A stretch of DNA of 64,000 nucleotides from Triatoma infestans (Eukaryota; Arthropoda; Insecta; Hemiptera; Reduviidae). Position 1 is the stretch's first letter, and each line of letters opens with the position of its first letter. The position numbers were made by a program, and so were the translations under genes. The stretch is taken from positions 1 through 64,000 of the forward strand of contig JAAEAF010006819.1 of the NCBI GenBank assembly GCA_011037195.1, given 5' to 3'. This document shows, one piece after another, positions 44,692-56,713 of the stretch. The notes beneath the pieces were generated by a model. The model searched no databases and had not been told where the DNA came from. It saw only the letters and a list, made by a program, of their open reading frames with translations.

Positions 44692-44995
44692 TAAGAAAGA
44701 TCTGTAAACATTTTTAGGAGAATTAGTACATCGCAAAATTCTTAAAGTTTATGGCGTGGCCACCGTTATCACCAAATTTGAACCCATTAGAGTTACTGTG
44801 GGACTAACTAGACAGAAGAGTAAGGCAGCAATAGCCATCTTCTGTAAACAACTTTGGACATAAGAAGGACATAAGAAACAATGGTAAGAGAATGAAGCTG
44901 ACATTCTGTTGCTAATGCCTAAAAATCTGTGCGACGGTGATAAAAATTCTATTCTAGTGGATATTTGGATCAATCAGAAATATAAATAAATCAAA
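44692..44995 (+). pseudogene. Tc1-like transposase, C-terminal part
   Basis: MAWPPLSPNLNPLELLWD is the catalytic SPDLNPIE block with D replaced by N. It is followed by LDRRVRQQ and a decayed tail. Colinear with 43830-44355 once the LTR-like insert is removed. Confidence 0.8.
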
Positions 44996-45499
44996 CATTT
45001 ATTAATAAATTGTAATGAATATTTTTAAAAGAATATTATATTACTCATAATATTAGTTAATTGAAATAAATATTTTTTAGAATAAAGTATATTCTACAGC
45101 GCTGAAAACTGAAGAAAAAAATCTGTAAAATTGTACTTTCGGTTAAACGCTTTTCTTGTTTTTTTTTATTATTAAACTTACTGTAATGGATTTATTAAAT
45201 TAAATAAATGATTAATTTCTTACATAATAATAAAAAATTGGTAAATAAATAAGTACTAATAATGTCTTAACCTTAATAAACTCTTAAAATAAATAAATAA
45301 ATAACTAAGTAAGTATAGAAAAGAAAATTTATAACGCATAATGGAAAACAAAAGGCAATATTTATTTTGGAAATAAATAAATTTAGAAATAAACTGTATT
45401 TACAATTAAATTCATAATAAATTTATATATGCTTTTTTAGAAGAAATAAAAAAGGCTTGACTACGATTTGAAAGATAAGACTGAGCCCAGCGAATAGCA
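44996..45499. other. AT-rich spacer with (AAAT)n
   Basis: Short AAATA repeats at 45285-45310; no gene recognised. Confidence 0.5.
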
Positions 45500-48245
45500 T
45501 CACTTGAAAAAATTTAAATATTTCAATTTTTGGGGAAAATAAATTAACGGTTCAAATAATCAAAAGCTTTAGAGAAATCAAATTGTACTATGATGGTTAG
45601 CTTTCTGTGATCTATGGCCAGCTTGATGTTGTGGGTCACTTTAATTAAAGTAACTGTATGCTATGTCCTAATCCATACTCAGGTGGATCAAATTGATTAT
45701 TTTTTTTTTTCTAAATAAGAAGAAATCTGAGAGTAGGTATACAGTTTTTTCAAAAGGTTTAATTAAATAACATAGAATAGATATCGGCCTAAAGTCATAC
45801 ATAGACTAAGGATTAGATATTTTTGACAAAGGATAAACCAAGACAGTTTTCTAGTCGGAAGGAACAACAGAATTTTGAAGAGAAAAATTATATAAATATT
45901 CTATTATTGATACACTGTGCGGAAAACATAATATTAATAAAATAATTAATAGAAAAATTATCAGACCAACAGCAAGAGATTTAGACTTATTAAAATTTTA
46001 AAAAACATTCCTCTGTTGTAACATAATGAAAATAAATACTACGTTCATTAAAAGGAGTGTACTTACTGTAGTTGGTTTATGTAAGATTCACTGAGTGGAC
46101 GAAAAACAAAATGTGAGTTCAATTCGTACGTGGAAAAATTCACAGTAGATATTGATCTTTTATTTCTACAAGAAAGTTTCCCCAGAATGAACCATTTTTC
46201 TTTTGAATTACGAGCCATTATTAATGATTTCCTGGTAATACTTTTTTGTTGTTTTAATTTAAGGCTCGTCAACATCTGAGATCATTGGCCTCCGGCCAGT
46301 GTACTCCCGTTACAGACACCACTGTTTATCACCAGACAAGTGAGCTGTAGAGGCTCCTAGGACGAGAAAATCTAAGGGTAGCACTGCTGCAATTTGAAAC
46401 CGAAACCTCGGCGTTACTAATCCAGTGCTTACCACTGAGCTAATCCCTCCCCTCCTGGTAATACTGAATTATAGCCGAACCTACAAAAGTTTGAACTCTG
46501 TCTCTTAAACTCCATATAAAAGGCTTGAGATCTAATTCTGGCGTAGCATAGTCGGAACCTATTACGTTCCTGCAAGAAAGCACATATTTCCAACGACAAC
46601 CAAGGAATAGGAGAGGACGTTTAATCTTTAAATTTTTTAATGGTGCATGTTTATCCAAAAAGTGTTTTAAAGTTTCATTAAAATAAGCAAGTTCCAAAAC
46701 TAAAGAATTGGCATTTAACAAAAGGATTCCAATCAACAGTCTATAAATGAGAATGTATGGATTGGGAATTAGATTATTAATAGAGCGATATGAAATTATC
46801 GAGAGAGTTATGCGGAGAACTTGAAAGTTGTAGGAATTACTAATGAGATCATGAACAAGACAGAAATAGAACCTGAGTTTGACTAGGTGATAAGATTTTA
46901 CTGCTGTCAACTACTATATGCAAATCTAACCAAGTGCTGTTATCTTGCAAATTATGAGTGGCGTTATATGGGAGTAAAGATAAATTAAAACAGTAAAAAA
47001 GATTCTCAAGATAGCTTTTATCAAAAGAATTAGATAAAAAGTCTACATTGAAATCATGTGTTACTTTTATGTTATTATATAAAGGTAATAATTTAGTGAA
47101 CTTATTCTCAAATTCTGAACCAAAAGCAGCTTTAGGTGGTCTGTAGACAACCGCATAACATAATTTACCCATACCACCAGAAACCTCTATAAATGGATAC
47201 TCTAATAGAATGCTCGAAGAGGCTCTTTAGCTGACAAACTGTCATATACATAAACAGAAAACCCGCCACCAATGAATCGTGTTCTAACAAATCGATAAAT
47301 TTAGTAGTTGTCTAATAATACAACCTCATCCGTTACAAATTGTTTCAACCAAGATTCAGAGGTACTTATAATATAGTAGAAATTAGATGAAAAATACGTA
47401 ATCACTAAATTCGTCAAAATGTGCTGCGATTAATGACTGAGCGTTAACATGACATGCTGGCAAATTAGTCCCCCCTCCCACAATTTTGCCGCAAAATCTT
47501 ACAAATAAAAGCGGTACGCATTTTATGTGTTTAGATAGTACTCGAACTTTAAAGAAGAAAAGTTCAAGCCATTTTTGATAAATATATACTGTTTTTTCCT
47601 TAGCTACTTTATTTTACTCTATGTACTTTGGATATTTCGCATCCGTTGCAAGGTGATTCCCATGGCAGTTAATGCACTTTATTTTCTCCATATCGCACTG
47701 ATCTGCATTGTGCAGACCCTACATTTACTGCACCTTGTCTGCCCTTTACACTGGATGCTTGTCCATATCGGAGACAATTCAAGCATGATCTTCTGTGAGG
47801 GCTCCACTCTGAATCTCGCCCCATACAAAGTGACATGCCTCGGAAGTTTCTGACTATTGAAGGTCAAGAAACAAGTTTCAAGATGCCTCTTTTCGGATCT
47901 TTTATATACCCTTTCTACCTTTATTACCGAAATTTCACTTCGAAGGTGGTGCAGAATTTCCTCCTCTGGATAGGATACTTCCATCCCTCTAATGACGCCC
48001 TTCGAATAAATTCGATATTCTGGAACATAAGCCCTCGAATTCCGTTTTCCAAACCTCTTTAGTTAATTAGGTAGTTAGCCGCTTCAGGTGTTTCTGTTAT
48101 CAACAAAGTTATCACAGTGAAGGCTCTGATATCAACTATATCAGTTGAATAGCTATTGTCCTCTGTATATATCCATTTACCGAATGTGAATCGATGGATA
48201 TTGCCCACATTCCCGTCTCGACCTTCTACATGTAACTATGTCCGT
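45500..48245 (-). mobile_element. jockey-like LINE with ORF1, endonuclease and RT (decayed)
   Basis: Minus-strand non-LTR retrotransposon. ORF1 (about 48240-47640): gag-like block SYPEEEILHHLRSEISVIKV, ETCFLTFNSQKLPRHVTLYG, and a Cys-rich end (CKGQTRCSKCRVC), as in jockey ORF1. The endonuclease follows at about 47172-46500: CYAVVYRPPKAAFGSEFENK, TxDFNVDFLSNS (the GDFN box with G lost), THNLQDNSTWLDL and FLDKHAPLKNLKIKRP. RT at about 46050-45520: FEKTVYT, then VQFDFSKAFDYLNR with the first catalytic Asp. The YADD box is not present before 45500. Stops and shifts throughout. A SINE (46243-46453) sits between endonuclease and RT. Confidence 0.85.
46243..46453 (-). mobile_element. SINE family 1 with perfect 12-bp target duplication
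   Basis: Best preserved copy. Minus strand: head GGGAGGGATTAGCTCAGTGG (A box), GGTTTCAAATTGC (B box), GTGCTACCCTTAGATTTTCT, CCTCTACAGCTCACTTGTCT, then the tail GGAGGCCAATGATCTCAGAT, GTTGACGAGCCTTAAATT. CCTGGTAATACT is found on both sides (46231-46242 and 46454-46465), direct evidence of insertion into the LINE by target-primed reverse transcription. Confidence 0.93.
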
Positions 48246-51200
48246 AGGCTTATACAAACCAATCAAGTTCGCACCACCTTATTAATGTTTTTATTATTAC
48301 TATTATTATCAGTAGTAGAATCATGAATATTCGCTCTACTATCCTTGTTTTTCACCACCTTCGGCGCGCGACCTATTGTCGGAAATGTTTCCAATAATTT
48401 TCTTTAAACTTAGAATGCTTACTGTACAGATTAAGGCCTTTCACGTTTATTTGAAACATTCCTGGAATAATTGATTTTATGATATTCTGGAAAGTCTGTT
48501 ATTCAAGTTTCATGAAGGCACTCTCTCTTCTGACTCAGTCAATGTTTTATACTAGCTGCCCATTTTCGGAGAACCAACATGTGTAACAAAATGGCCAGAA
48601 AACCAGAATGTTGCCTTCATTAAATTGTTCTAATTACACTAGATTAGATTAGATTCTTTTTAAATACTTTTTTTTAAATGTATGAAATAAAATTCTTCAA
48701 AAGAAGAAATAATTTAATAACTTCTTTATACGTACATATGGTAACAGAATATAAATTGAAGCGACATTCCCCCTTAAGGACGTATAATTAAATATTTAAA
48801 TGTAACTAAAAGTTTTTATTATTAATCTCAAGATTTCTAACATCGAAAATCTTAATTAATAAGTTGAGAAAGCTGGACAAAAAAAAAATCATTGAAAATA
48901 TCAGTATGAATATTACGGAAAATATCTTACTTTCAATGTAAATAACCATCATACTTAACAGTGGTGCCTGGTTTGGGAAAAAATATGGCCTTTACTGCTG
49001 ATCCGTTTATAGCACCATTAATTTAAAAAAAGAGACAGGGTATTTCTGGCGGGCATCAGTCAATGCAGTCGCGTGTAGAAAACTTTGCAAATAATGGCAG
49101 AAGGATTAATAGTGTCAGTAGATCATCATCAGTCACGTGATTTCTGTAAAAAAAAAAAGAAAAAAATGATTTAGAATTTTTGTTAAATTTAACTTCTAAT
49201 TTTTTAAGATATTTAGGTTTTTTTAACAAAAAAAAAAAACATATTTATTTGACTAGTGAGTGAGATAAGTAAGACTTTTTACACAATCGAGTTCAGAGTT
49301 TGACCCCACAAATGCAGCGTATGTCAATCTGGAGGAGAGTAGTAAAAAATACTTTACTCACGTGTTCAGAATTTGATTTTTTCTGCAAGCGTATTTAATT
49401 GGTTCTTTGATTCTTAATTTATATGAATATAAAAAAAAATGTGAAAAAGGCACAAATACTGAGAATGTATGTTAATTCAAGTCAACTACTTTCGCTTTCT
49501 ATAACCTGTTCCGTTTGATATAACTTTAAATCCGCTGTATCTGGAATTTGTTTTAATCTGTTTTCGCGTATTGCCGCTAGATGTCGGGCTAATTAGAGTT
49601 GGATAATGTTGCTTCCGCGCGCTAGTGAGAGAATGTAGCGTGTAACTTACTTGTGTGTGAAAGTTGAACTTTCTTCACTAAACTTAGTGTAATAGTCGTC
49701 ATATTATTCAATGATTGTAGGAAAAAGTAATCTGAAAGACAATTGGAAAAGAAAGTTAGATTCTTCATGCATTATTAAAAGATTTTAAATTATATTACCT
49801 AGTACTAATTCTAGATAGTATTTTGCTAATATTTAAATGGCCACTGAGACAGATTAAAAATAATTTTGGTTTACGAAACTCTATTTTGTAAAGGTTAAAT
49901 CATAAAAGTATGTGAATAGTGGTTGGTTGGTTTGCTGGGATATACAGCAGTATAAATTGTGTAGTGAGGTTCCAAGATGTTGCCTTCAGGCACTCCGGCT
50001 AGAATATAAATTAGGGAAGTGGAAATGATTTCTGCTTAAGGCAGTAGATATCCTTGGATCTTCTACAAAAGACCTTGTTCCAGACTAGTGAAATGCTTTC
50101 AAAATATCGGAGAGATGCCAGGATAATATAGTTTCAACTCAAGGGTAATGTTAGACTAGTTAGTGGTATGGCCACCTTGAAATGCAAACTAGTAGTGAAG
50201 AATATTGGAGAACTTTGTACAGTTCAGAATAGTTGCAGACTTTAAGAAATATTTTTTGTGACATTCCTTTCTGTGACAAAAAGGAAATCTAGGAGAGAGT
50301 GTTAGAACTATGTCTGGGTTGTTTAATAATGTGAGGAATCAAAAATTTTGGAGAGTTTCCAAACAATACAGAGAAGAAGGATATATTGAACATTTGAATT
50401 TGTAAAATGTTATGTGGAACATATAGTTCTACATAGAGTTGTTGTTAAATGAGATGGGAAATTGTACCACATAATCGAATTTTTCTTTTTGGCAATGTAG
50501 TAATACTTTTGAGGATGTTGATAGGTTAAGGAGGAAGTGTCCAGATATTTAGTAACTCAGCATACAGTTTGACTTGAATCCCAGCAGTATGGGTTACACG
50601 TAAGGAAGTGAGGTTGATGGCAAAAAGTTCAGCTTTCTAAAGTCAGATTTGAAATGTATTTGGTTTGAATGTGTTGTGATTGTTGTAGTAGCACGAGCGG
50701 TTTAGTAAAAGGGCTTGTATGTATGTTTGAGATAGAAGTATTGGTAATAAACAAGACAGTACCACTGTTTTAAAATAAATATATTATTCTCTGAGCAAAT
50801 TTAAGTACATTACAATATCACAAGTATTATGTTTATGAATTTAAATATTTATCTAGATTAAATGCAAAGCTTTTATGTTTTTATTTAAAGTGGTACTGAT
50901 TTTTAGAGGGCGATTCCTGAAGCAATAGTTCTGGCTTTGGAAGCAGAATGCAGACTGTATTGTTTAAAGGCAGAAGGCAGACTGTCCTGAAGGAATGCTC
51001 TCTCTAACAAAACAGTTAGCCAAGTCGCATTGTATTAATTTAATGGATTTTTGTGCCTTCGTTTCCCTAATAGCAATGACCCCAAATTACAGTACTGACT
51101 CTTTTCATTGCACTAAGATACATTTAAAATATTAACAAAATTAGATTTTTGATACTATAAAATATTCTAAACTATTTTTCAAAACTATTATTTTCTTTTA

Positions 51201-51880
51201 TTTCTTTCTTCCACTACAGATTCTTCCAAACGCCGTGGGGGCTTCTCAGATAAGTGGCAGCAGATTGATACTCAAAGAGTCGTTTTATAGAACAAAATAT
51301 GAAATCAATCCTTAGTGATATGTCTCTGTAGTATATGTATATTATTAGAGTATTGATTTTTTACAGTATTTGTGGGTTCGTTTTTTTGTTGCTCAATTGA
51401 TAGTTGAGTGAATGTTAATAATATCTACTATCATTCGTCTTTTCTGAGCAATAAGAAACCTTAACTATAGCGGTAAATTGGTTTATTCGGACATAATGAA
51501 GTACATGCATGACATGAGCTTTAACGGTGGAGACAAGTATTTACCCGAGTTATACCATACCGCAAATGACCAGTTATTTCATCGCTTGACCACAGTCCAA
51601 AATATTGATTCCTTAAAATTCAGGTAAAACAGTAAACCCAAATATTTTCGAATTTACCATCTAAGCGATAATTTCGCGAGTACTAAAGTGGAGGCATTAT
51701 AGGTACGTGTAAACAGTAAGTTGTTATCAAAACTCCGAGTGCAACTTCTTTTTTATAAACTATTTCTATTCATCAGTTTCTATGACAAATAGGCAGCCAA
51801 AATCCGACGTTCGGGCTTTTCTGATTCAATATTGGTTTTGAAAACTTGTCAAATCTATTTGGCCATTTCTTTCTTCTTTT
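48246..51880. other. Spacer, no gene recognised
   Basis: AT-rich sequence with A tracts (49148-49165, 49231-49242). 49550-49660 is a short GC-richer patch without a frame. A possible orphan acceptor and short frame at 51220-51288 are reported as a finding only. Confidence 0.45.
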
Positions 51881-51889
51881 TCTTCTTCC

Positions 51890-52165
51890 TCTCTGGTTCA
51901 TAAACGACCTTGGTCTCCACCACTTTTGCGCCCCCCCCCGTCATCTCTATCTGTATCTGTTCATTTCCATCTCTTTATAATAATACTCCTGAGTACACCT
52001 CCACATCTTAAAGCCATTTCATTGGGATCTCACTCGAGGTATTCTACCACCCTGTGATTTTCCTTGGGCCTCGACTTTCATCTATCCGATGAAGGTGACC
52101 TAACCATTTTAGCCTGCCTATCTAATGATTTCAACAAGGTCCTGTTCAGCCAAATCATTTCTATA
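51890..52165 (-). mobile_element. LINE ORF2 C-terminal scrap (RTE-like)
   Basis: Minus strand reads RLKWLGHLHRIDESRGPRKI (about 52110-52050), the typical tail of RTE/BovB-like ORF2 proteins (R-x-x-W-x-G-H-x-x-R-M-D). It is followed by broken frames and a GGGGGGG tract. Confidence 0.7.
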
Positions 52166-52232
52166 AATGTCAGGATTTACCAATAAATTTCAGGATTGTT
52201 CGAAGTTCCAACTTTTATAAAATAAAAAAAAT

Positions 52233-53208
52233 CTGGTGTGAAACAATCACACAACTTTCATTTACTCCAGTTCTCAAAATTATAATTGACAAATTTTATA
52301 GTTTGTGTATCAAATTTAATGAAATTCGTCGAAAACTGAAAAAAACTGTCCAGTAAAAGCGCACTTCCGGTTTACTAATTTTCTTGAAACTCGGAATTTT
52401 GGCCATGTATTTATTTGTAATTAATTTTGTTTGAATGATAGAATTGTATAATCAACTGTGATAGCACTTTAGAGGAAAACATAACCCCAGCCTCCCCTAA
52501 AAGTGCCGTTAAATGAATTTTCCCAGAGAAATATTTCAAATAAAAGTTGACCATCGTTGTATAAAGATGATTAAAAGTTTATATAAAACTTTCAAGAAAA
52601 TAGTCGAAGCCATTTTTGAGAAAATCGCGAAAAAATGAAGAAATCATTTTAGTAAAGTGGTAAAGTAAACGCACTTCCGGTCATCCGATTTTTCAAACTC
52701 GGAATTTCAACAACATATTTAATTCTAATTAACATTATTTAGATGACAGAATTGTCTAATAAACTGAAGTAGCATTTTAGAGGAAGCCCTAAGCTCACCC
52801 CTCCCCCAAAAGTACCCCGAATTTTTTCGGAGAAATATTTCAAATAAAAGTTGTAGCTCATTGTATGTGTAGTTGATGTACCAAGTTTCAAGAAAATTGT
52901 TGGAGCCATTTTTGAGAAAATCGCATAAAAGTAAAAAAAAAAAAAAACTAGTAAAGTGGTACTTTCGGTTGAGGCATTTTGACAGATAGCGTACTGCCAG
53001 ATTCCATGGTGATAGCCAAACGGAATATCAAGTCTCAACTTTTTACAGTTTTTCGTTTTTGAGCTATGTTGTTCACACACATAGACCATTTTTTAAAACA
53101 TCCTTTTTTGGACTCAGGGGACCTCAAAACGGATATTTCCGGTGAAAACTCGGAATCGAAAATTTGACACGATTAGAATACTTCCTCTTACTAGGAGTAA
53201 GAGAAAAT
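52233..53208 (-). repeat. ACCGGAAGT repeat family, full-length copy
   Basis: CTGGTGTGAAACAATCACAC at the left, CTAGGAGTAAGAGAAAAT at the right. It has the same three-block structure as 38405-39375, with CGCACTTCCGGT at 52366 and 52671 and a weaker TACTTTCGGTTG at 52961. An LTR-like element starts 20 bases further on. Confidence 0.85.
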
Positions 53209-53227
53209 AAAAATTTAGAAATTTGTT

Positions 53228-53514
53228 TGTAATAGCAAGCAGAGAGAAGACAGGCCCTCTCTGGTACTCTCTGACTTAGGCAGGCTAGAGTGGGAGAACC
53301 TGTGTATATAAGCCAGTGGAAATCTATCTAGAGCTATCTATCAGATTCAACCATACATCGCATCATGTCATATCTCTACTCCCACCTTTTATTCTATCAG
53401 TTTTATTATAAAGTCCAGTGCAGTTAGTGTAAACTTATAGCTACATTATAACAATGTCTTCATATCTCGTTCATTCAATCGAACCTAATTTCTCTCCTGA
53501 ACAACTCCATTATA
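53228..53514 (+). mobile_element. Solo LTR-like element, subfamily 3 (287 bp)
   Basis: Starts TGTAATAGCAAGCAGAGAG, ends CTGAACAACTCCATTATA, flanked by identical TTGTT (53223-53227 and 53515-53519). It has TATATAAG at 53305-53312 in GAACCTGTGTATATAAGCC, a core promoter candidate, and the 3' end GAACCTAATTTCTCTCC. Confidence 0.85.
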
Positions 53515-53642
53515 TTGTTACTTAGTCTAAACAAGCATGAAAAAATAATTTTGCAAAAATTACGTCCAAACACTTGGCACGACCCTGCGCTTACAAAGAA
53601 TATCATTTAAAATAATTTTTTATTATTATTTTTTTTTTTTAG

Positions 53643-53827
53643 GAGCTCCTCAAGTTCTACGAACTAGTGGAGGCAGCGAAGTTGTTGCACTAAGAGGACA
53701 AGACGCCCTATTGGGCCTGGTCGTCTGCGCTGATCCTCGTCCACAGAGCGCCTCATGGGAATGGGGCAGTTTGCATCTGCAAGTAGGTGAAGGTCTTGGC
53801 AGATATCATGCCGAACAGCTCATCCCG
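53643..53827 (+). CDS. ed: Echinoid-like gene, internal exon (first part of a further Ig domain)
   Basis: Third exon of the gene, 185 nt. It starts after a long T tract ending TTTTAG and ends before the donor GTTAGT. It enters in phase 1 (G+GA = Gly) and leaves in phase 0. The translation GAPQVLRTSGG... contains the first Ig cysteine in LLGLVVCADPRP and the core tryptophan in ASWEWGSLHL, then GLGRYHAEQLIP. The second cysteine of the fold is absent, so the domain must be completed by a further exon; I did not find that exon before the window ends at 64000. The CADPRP...WEWGSL block is a strong family signature of Echinoid/Fred. The intron that follows is therefore at least 10.1 kb. Confidence 0.85.
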
Positions 53828-53833
53828 GTTAGT

Positions 53834-54600
53834 TTGTCATATTTTTATATATTTTTTTTATCCTAAAGAAAAATAAAAAAATCCATTTAAAGGAAAATCT
53901 TAAAACATAATTTTAAGATAACATAAATTCTTTGCAATAATAATAATAACGAAAGTTTTTTTGTTTTCTTCTTAATTTTACGATTGCCCTTCACTCTAGC
54001 TTTTTTTTTTCACTTCTTTATATTTATTACCTTCCATAAAAACTTACTGCATTTTTAACATTTAAAATAAAAGCAACTGGTAAGATTAAAGTATTTTATT
54101 AAAAGAAAGCCTTTCTATTAGGAAAAAAAAAAAATTACTGAAGAGACGAGAAACAACTAAACTGTTACATTGAGAAAAGAGGGTATAGATATTTTTTAAC
54201 AAAATTAAAATATAGATATATATATATATATACATAAACGAACATTATGAGTTAACAGTTCGTCTAACTCCTTTTTTTTTTTTTTGGAACGAGTCCTAAT
54301 GGTGTAATCCTCGTATCTTCAGACTTTATGTTTTGGCACTGGACTATATGAGCATACTGTGAGGTTGTAATGTACGAAAGGTTGCGGACCTTACGCACTT
54401 ATTTTCTTCATACTGCGGAACAGTGATGGTCTCTTTAAGGAAATAATTTTTTTTTGTTTTTTTGTTTTTAAATCAGAGTGCTTTCCTTTCTGCCCTAACT
54501 AAGATTGATATGTTCTTAATATTTCATATTTTTTTCTAAGCAAACACTTACTTCTTTTTAGTTCGAAGTATGTTCGTGGTGAATTTATAGAACGACTTTC
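53834..54600. other. Intron after third exon, AT-rich
   Basis: (TA)n at 54215-54231; T tracts. The missing second half of the Ig domain was looked for and not seen. Confidence 0.5.
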
Positions 54601-54729
54601 TCTTACTCCAATTAATACAATTTAATTCATTAAAATTGCAAAGTTTATCTAAATTTAGTTGTGCTTACCATAAAAAGATGCCAGCATTTAAACTTTTAAA
54701 GGTTGCAGCTACAGTTTAAAGTAGATATA

Positions 54730-55090
54730 TTTTCTCTTTTTTTCTATAAAAATGATTCAAATAAAAGTGATATGTTTTTATCTACGGTGTTATCATCGTT
54801 CAAGTTTTAAAAAAATCGTAACCTTTTATGAAACTTGAAAATTCCAAGAAACTCAAAAATCAATTCTGTCAAAATTTGCACTTCCGGTTATCCCTTTTTC
54901 CTTCAAATTGTGAATCCTAACAATTTATTCTAATGTATCTTATTATTATTTAATTATTAGAACCATAAATTGTACAGAGAAGTGATACAAGATAAGTTTA
55001 ACGTTTAATTGCCAAGAACTGCTCCCCCAGAAACCCCCAAAATAATCTATTCTTCCGCAAATTTTTCCGGAACGAGTAGTCTCTCTCTCT
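54730..55090 (-). repeat. ACCGGAAGT repeat family, diverged fragment
   Basis: CAAATAAAAGTGATATG, TTGCACTTCCGGTTATCC (54880), TTCAAATTGTGAATCCTAAC: the minus-strand order of the family, strongly diverged. Confidence 0.55.
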
Positions 55091-55218
55091 TTGCCATTAA
55101 AGATAATATAACGCCCCACTTTTTGGATGTTTCCATAGTCCTTATATTGTTTTTAATAGCATTATTACTTTAAACCTTTTTCAAAAAGTTACTTTCTCTC
55201 GGGAAAAATTTGTGAGTC

Positions 55219-55554
55219 GGTTATAGCAAGAGAGAATTACATCAGCAAGAGAGAGCAGACAGACGAGAGAATTAAGAGAGAGAAAGCAGGCTCTCTCTGA
55301 TACTCTCTGACTTAAGCAGGCTAGAGTGGGGAGAACGTGTATATAAGCCAGTAAGAGATCTAGACATCTATCTATCAGATTCAACCATTTACATCGCATC
55401 GTGTCATATCTCTACTCCCACCCTTTATTCTATAAATTCATTACAAGTCCAGTGCAGTTTGTGTAGAACTATAGTTATACTCGTATTATAACCGTGTCTT
55501 CATATTTCGTCTAATTAATCAAACCTAATTTCTCTCCTCATCAACTCTATTATA
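55219..55554 (+). mobile_element. Solo LTR-like element, subfamily 3
   Basis: GGTTATAGCAAGAGAGAATT ... CTCATCAACTCTATTATA, flanked by AGTC (55215-55218 and 55555-55558). TATATAAG at 55340-55347. Shares TCAGATTCAACCAT, CATCGCATCGTGTCATATCT and AAACCTAATTTCTCTCCTC with 53228-53514. Confidence 0.8.
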
Positions 55555-55639
55555 AGTCTAAGCGGAAGTGATTGGCCATCGCTGATGGATAATGCTAAAT
55601 TAGTTTGAAGAACTGATATACCGAATGTGTGAACTGATT

Positions 55640-55790
55640 TTGCTGTCTGCAAATCTGCGTTATCACAGTGTTTCGCAAAAACATTCTGATTATGAGCGAA
55701 TGCTCGAAAAAAAACCGGTCGATGACCACAAAATGAAGTAATATATCACGGAAAAAATCTCTGATATTTTTACAGCTCTGTGCAAGTACT
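55640..55790 (+). mobile_element. Penelope-type repeat unit, degraded hammerhead
   Basis: TTGCTGTCTGCAAATCTGCG, then CATTCTGATTATGAGCGAAT, GCTCGAAAAAAAACCGGTCG and ATGACCACAAAATGAAG. The core CTGAT(T)A and the GAAA spacing are disturbed by insertions, so cleavage is not expected. Confidence 0.6.
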
Positions 55791-56713
55791 ACCATCGTTT
55801 TTTTTTTGTTTTTTTTTCATTTTTTTGTTTATTACCAATAAGCAACTTGACAAATTTTAGGGTTTAAGTTCTTACTTCGGATTTAACCGTAACATAAATA
55901 TTTATCAGCTAATATAATTAATGATTTGAATGGCGATAACATTCGTGACTTAATAAAGGAGATTGACATGATACAATAGGCTGAGTAAATAAAAAAAAGG
56001 AATAAAAAAAGCCCTGATCAATTTATTTTAATTAAGTTTTTTTTAATCCAATTTTTTTATTTCATCTTTTTAAATATAAATGAAATATAAATTGTAATTT
56101 TATTTGCGTTTCATATTAATTTATCTCACTGAATTCTACGAACCATACATATGAAATATATTTCAGATTCAAATTAATTATTTAAAAAGTTAATGAAGTT
56201 TGTTAATATATATATATTTTTTTTTTTTGCCTTCTTTGCGCGTAGATTAGCCTTTTTGTACTGGGCTGCGCGACGTAGAATGGCCAAACACTAAATAGCT
56301 GAAGTCATAACTTAGGAAAAAATTAATGTATAACCATCGAAAATATAGTAATTTATCTATCTAATTTTTATTATTAATATTTTTTTAAGTTTATGAAATC
56401 CATTGTTCATTAATGCTGTCATTGATCATTGCCAGTATTGTAGAGCACAACTTCAAAGATCGATTCCTGGAGAAAACAAAAACAAAAAAATCATAAAAAC
56501 ATCTTTCTAATACACTTTATGATTCCATTACCAATATAATATTAATTATATTCAATATTCAACAAACAATAATAATTCAATATTCAATATTTACAAGTAA
56601 TAACGTAAAATTCCAAGTCCTGGGTTTGTCAGACTTGGACAAATTCGATTTAGATCATAAAAATTTGGAAAATGAAGATATTATATTAAGTATTATATTA
56701 AGTATTTTATAAT
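55791..56713. other. AT-rich spacer
   Basis: T tracts at 55798-55827 and (TA)n at 56200-56216; no element recognised. Confidence 0.5.

Larger units (their letters stand above)
37612..53642 (+). other. Second large intron of the Echinoid-like gene (16.0 kb)
   Basis: From donor GTAAGA at 37612 to acceptor at 53641-53642. It contains two LINE copies, two Tc1-like scraps, LTR-like elements, two long copies of the ACCGGAAGT repeat, and a hammerhead ribozyme motif, all listed separately. A further intron starts with GTTAGT at 53828 and runs past the window end. Confidence 0.75.

Noticed and set aside
47575..48062. Plus-strand open frames (92 and 75 codons)
   Set aside because: They are antisense shadows of the minus-strand LINE ORF1 (gag-like block and Cys-rich end).
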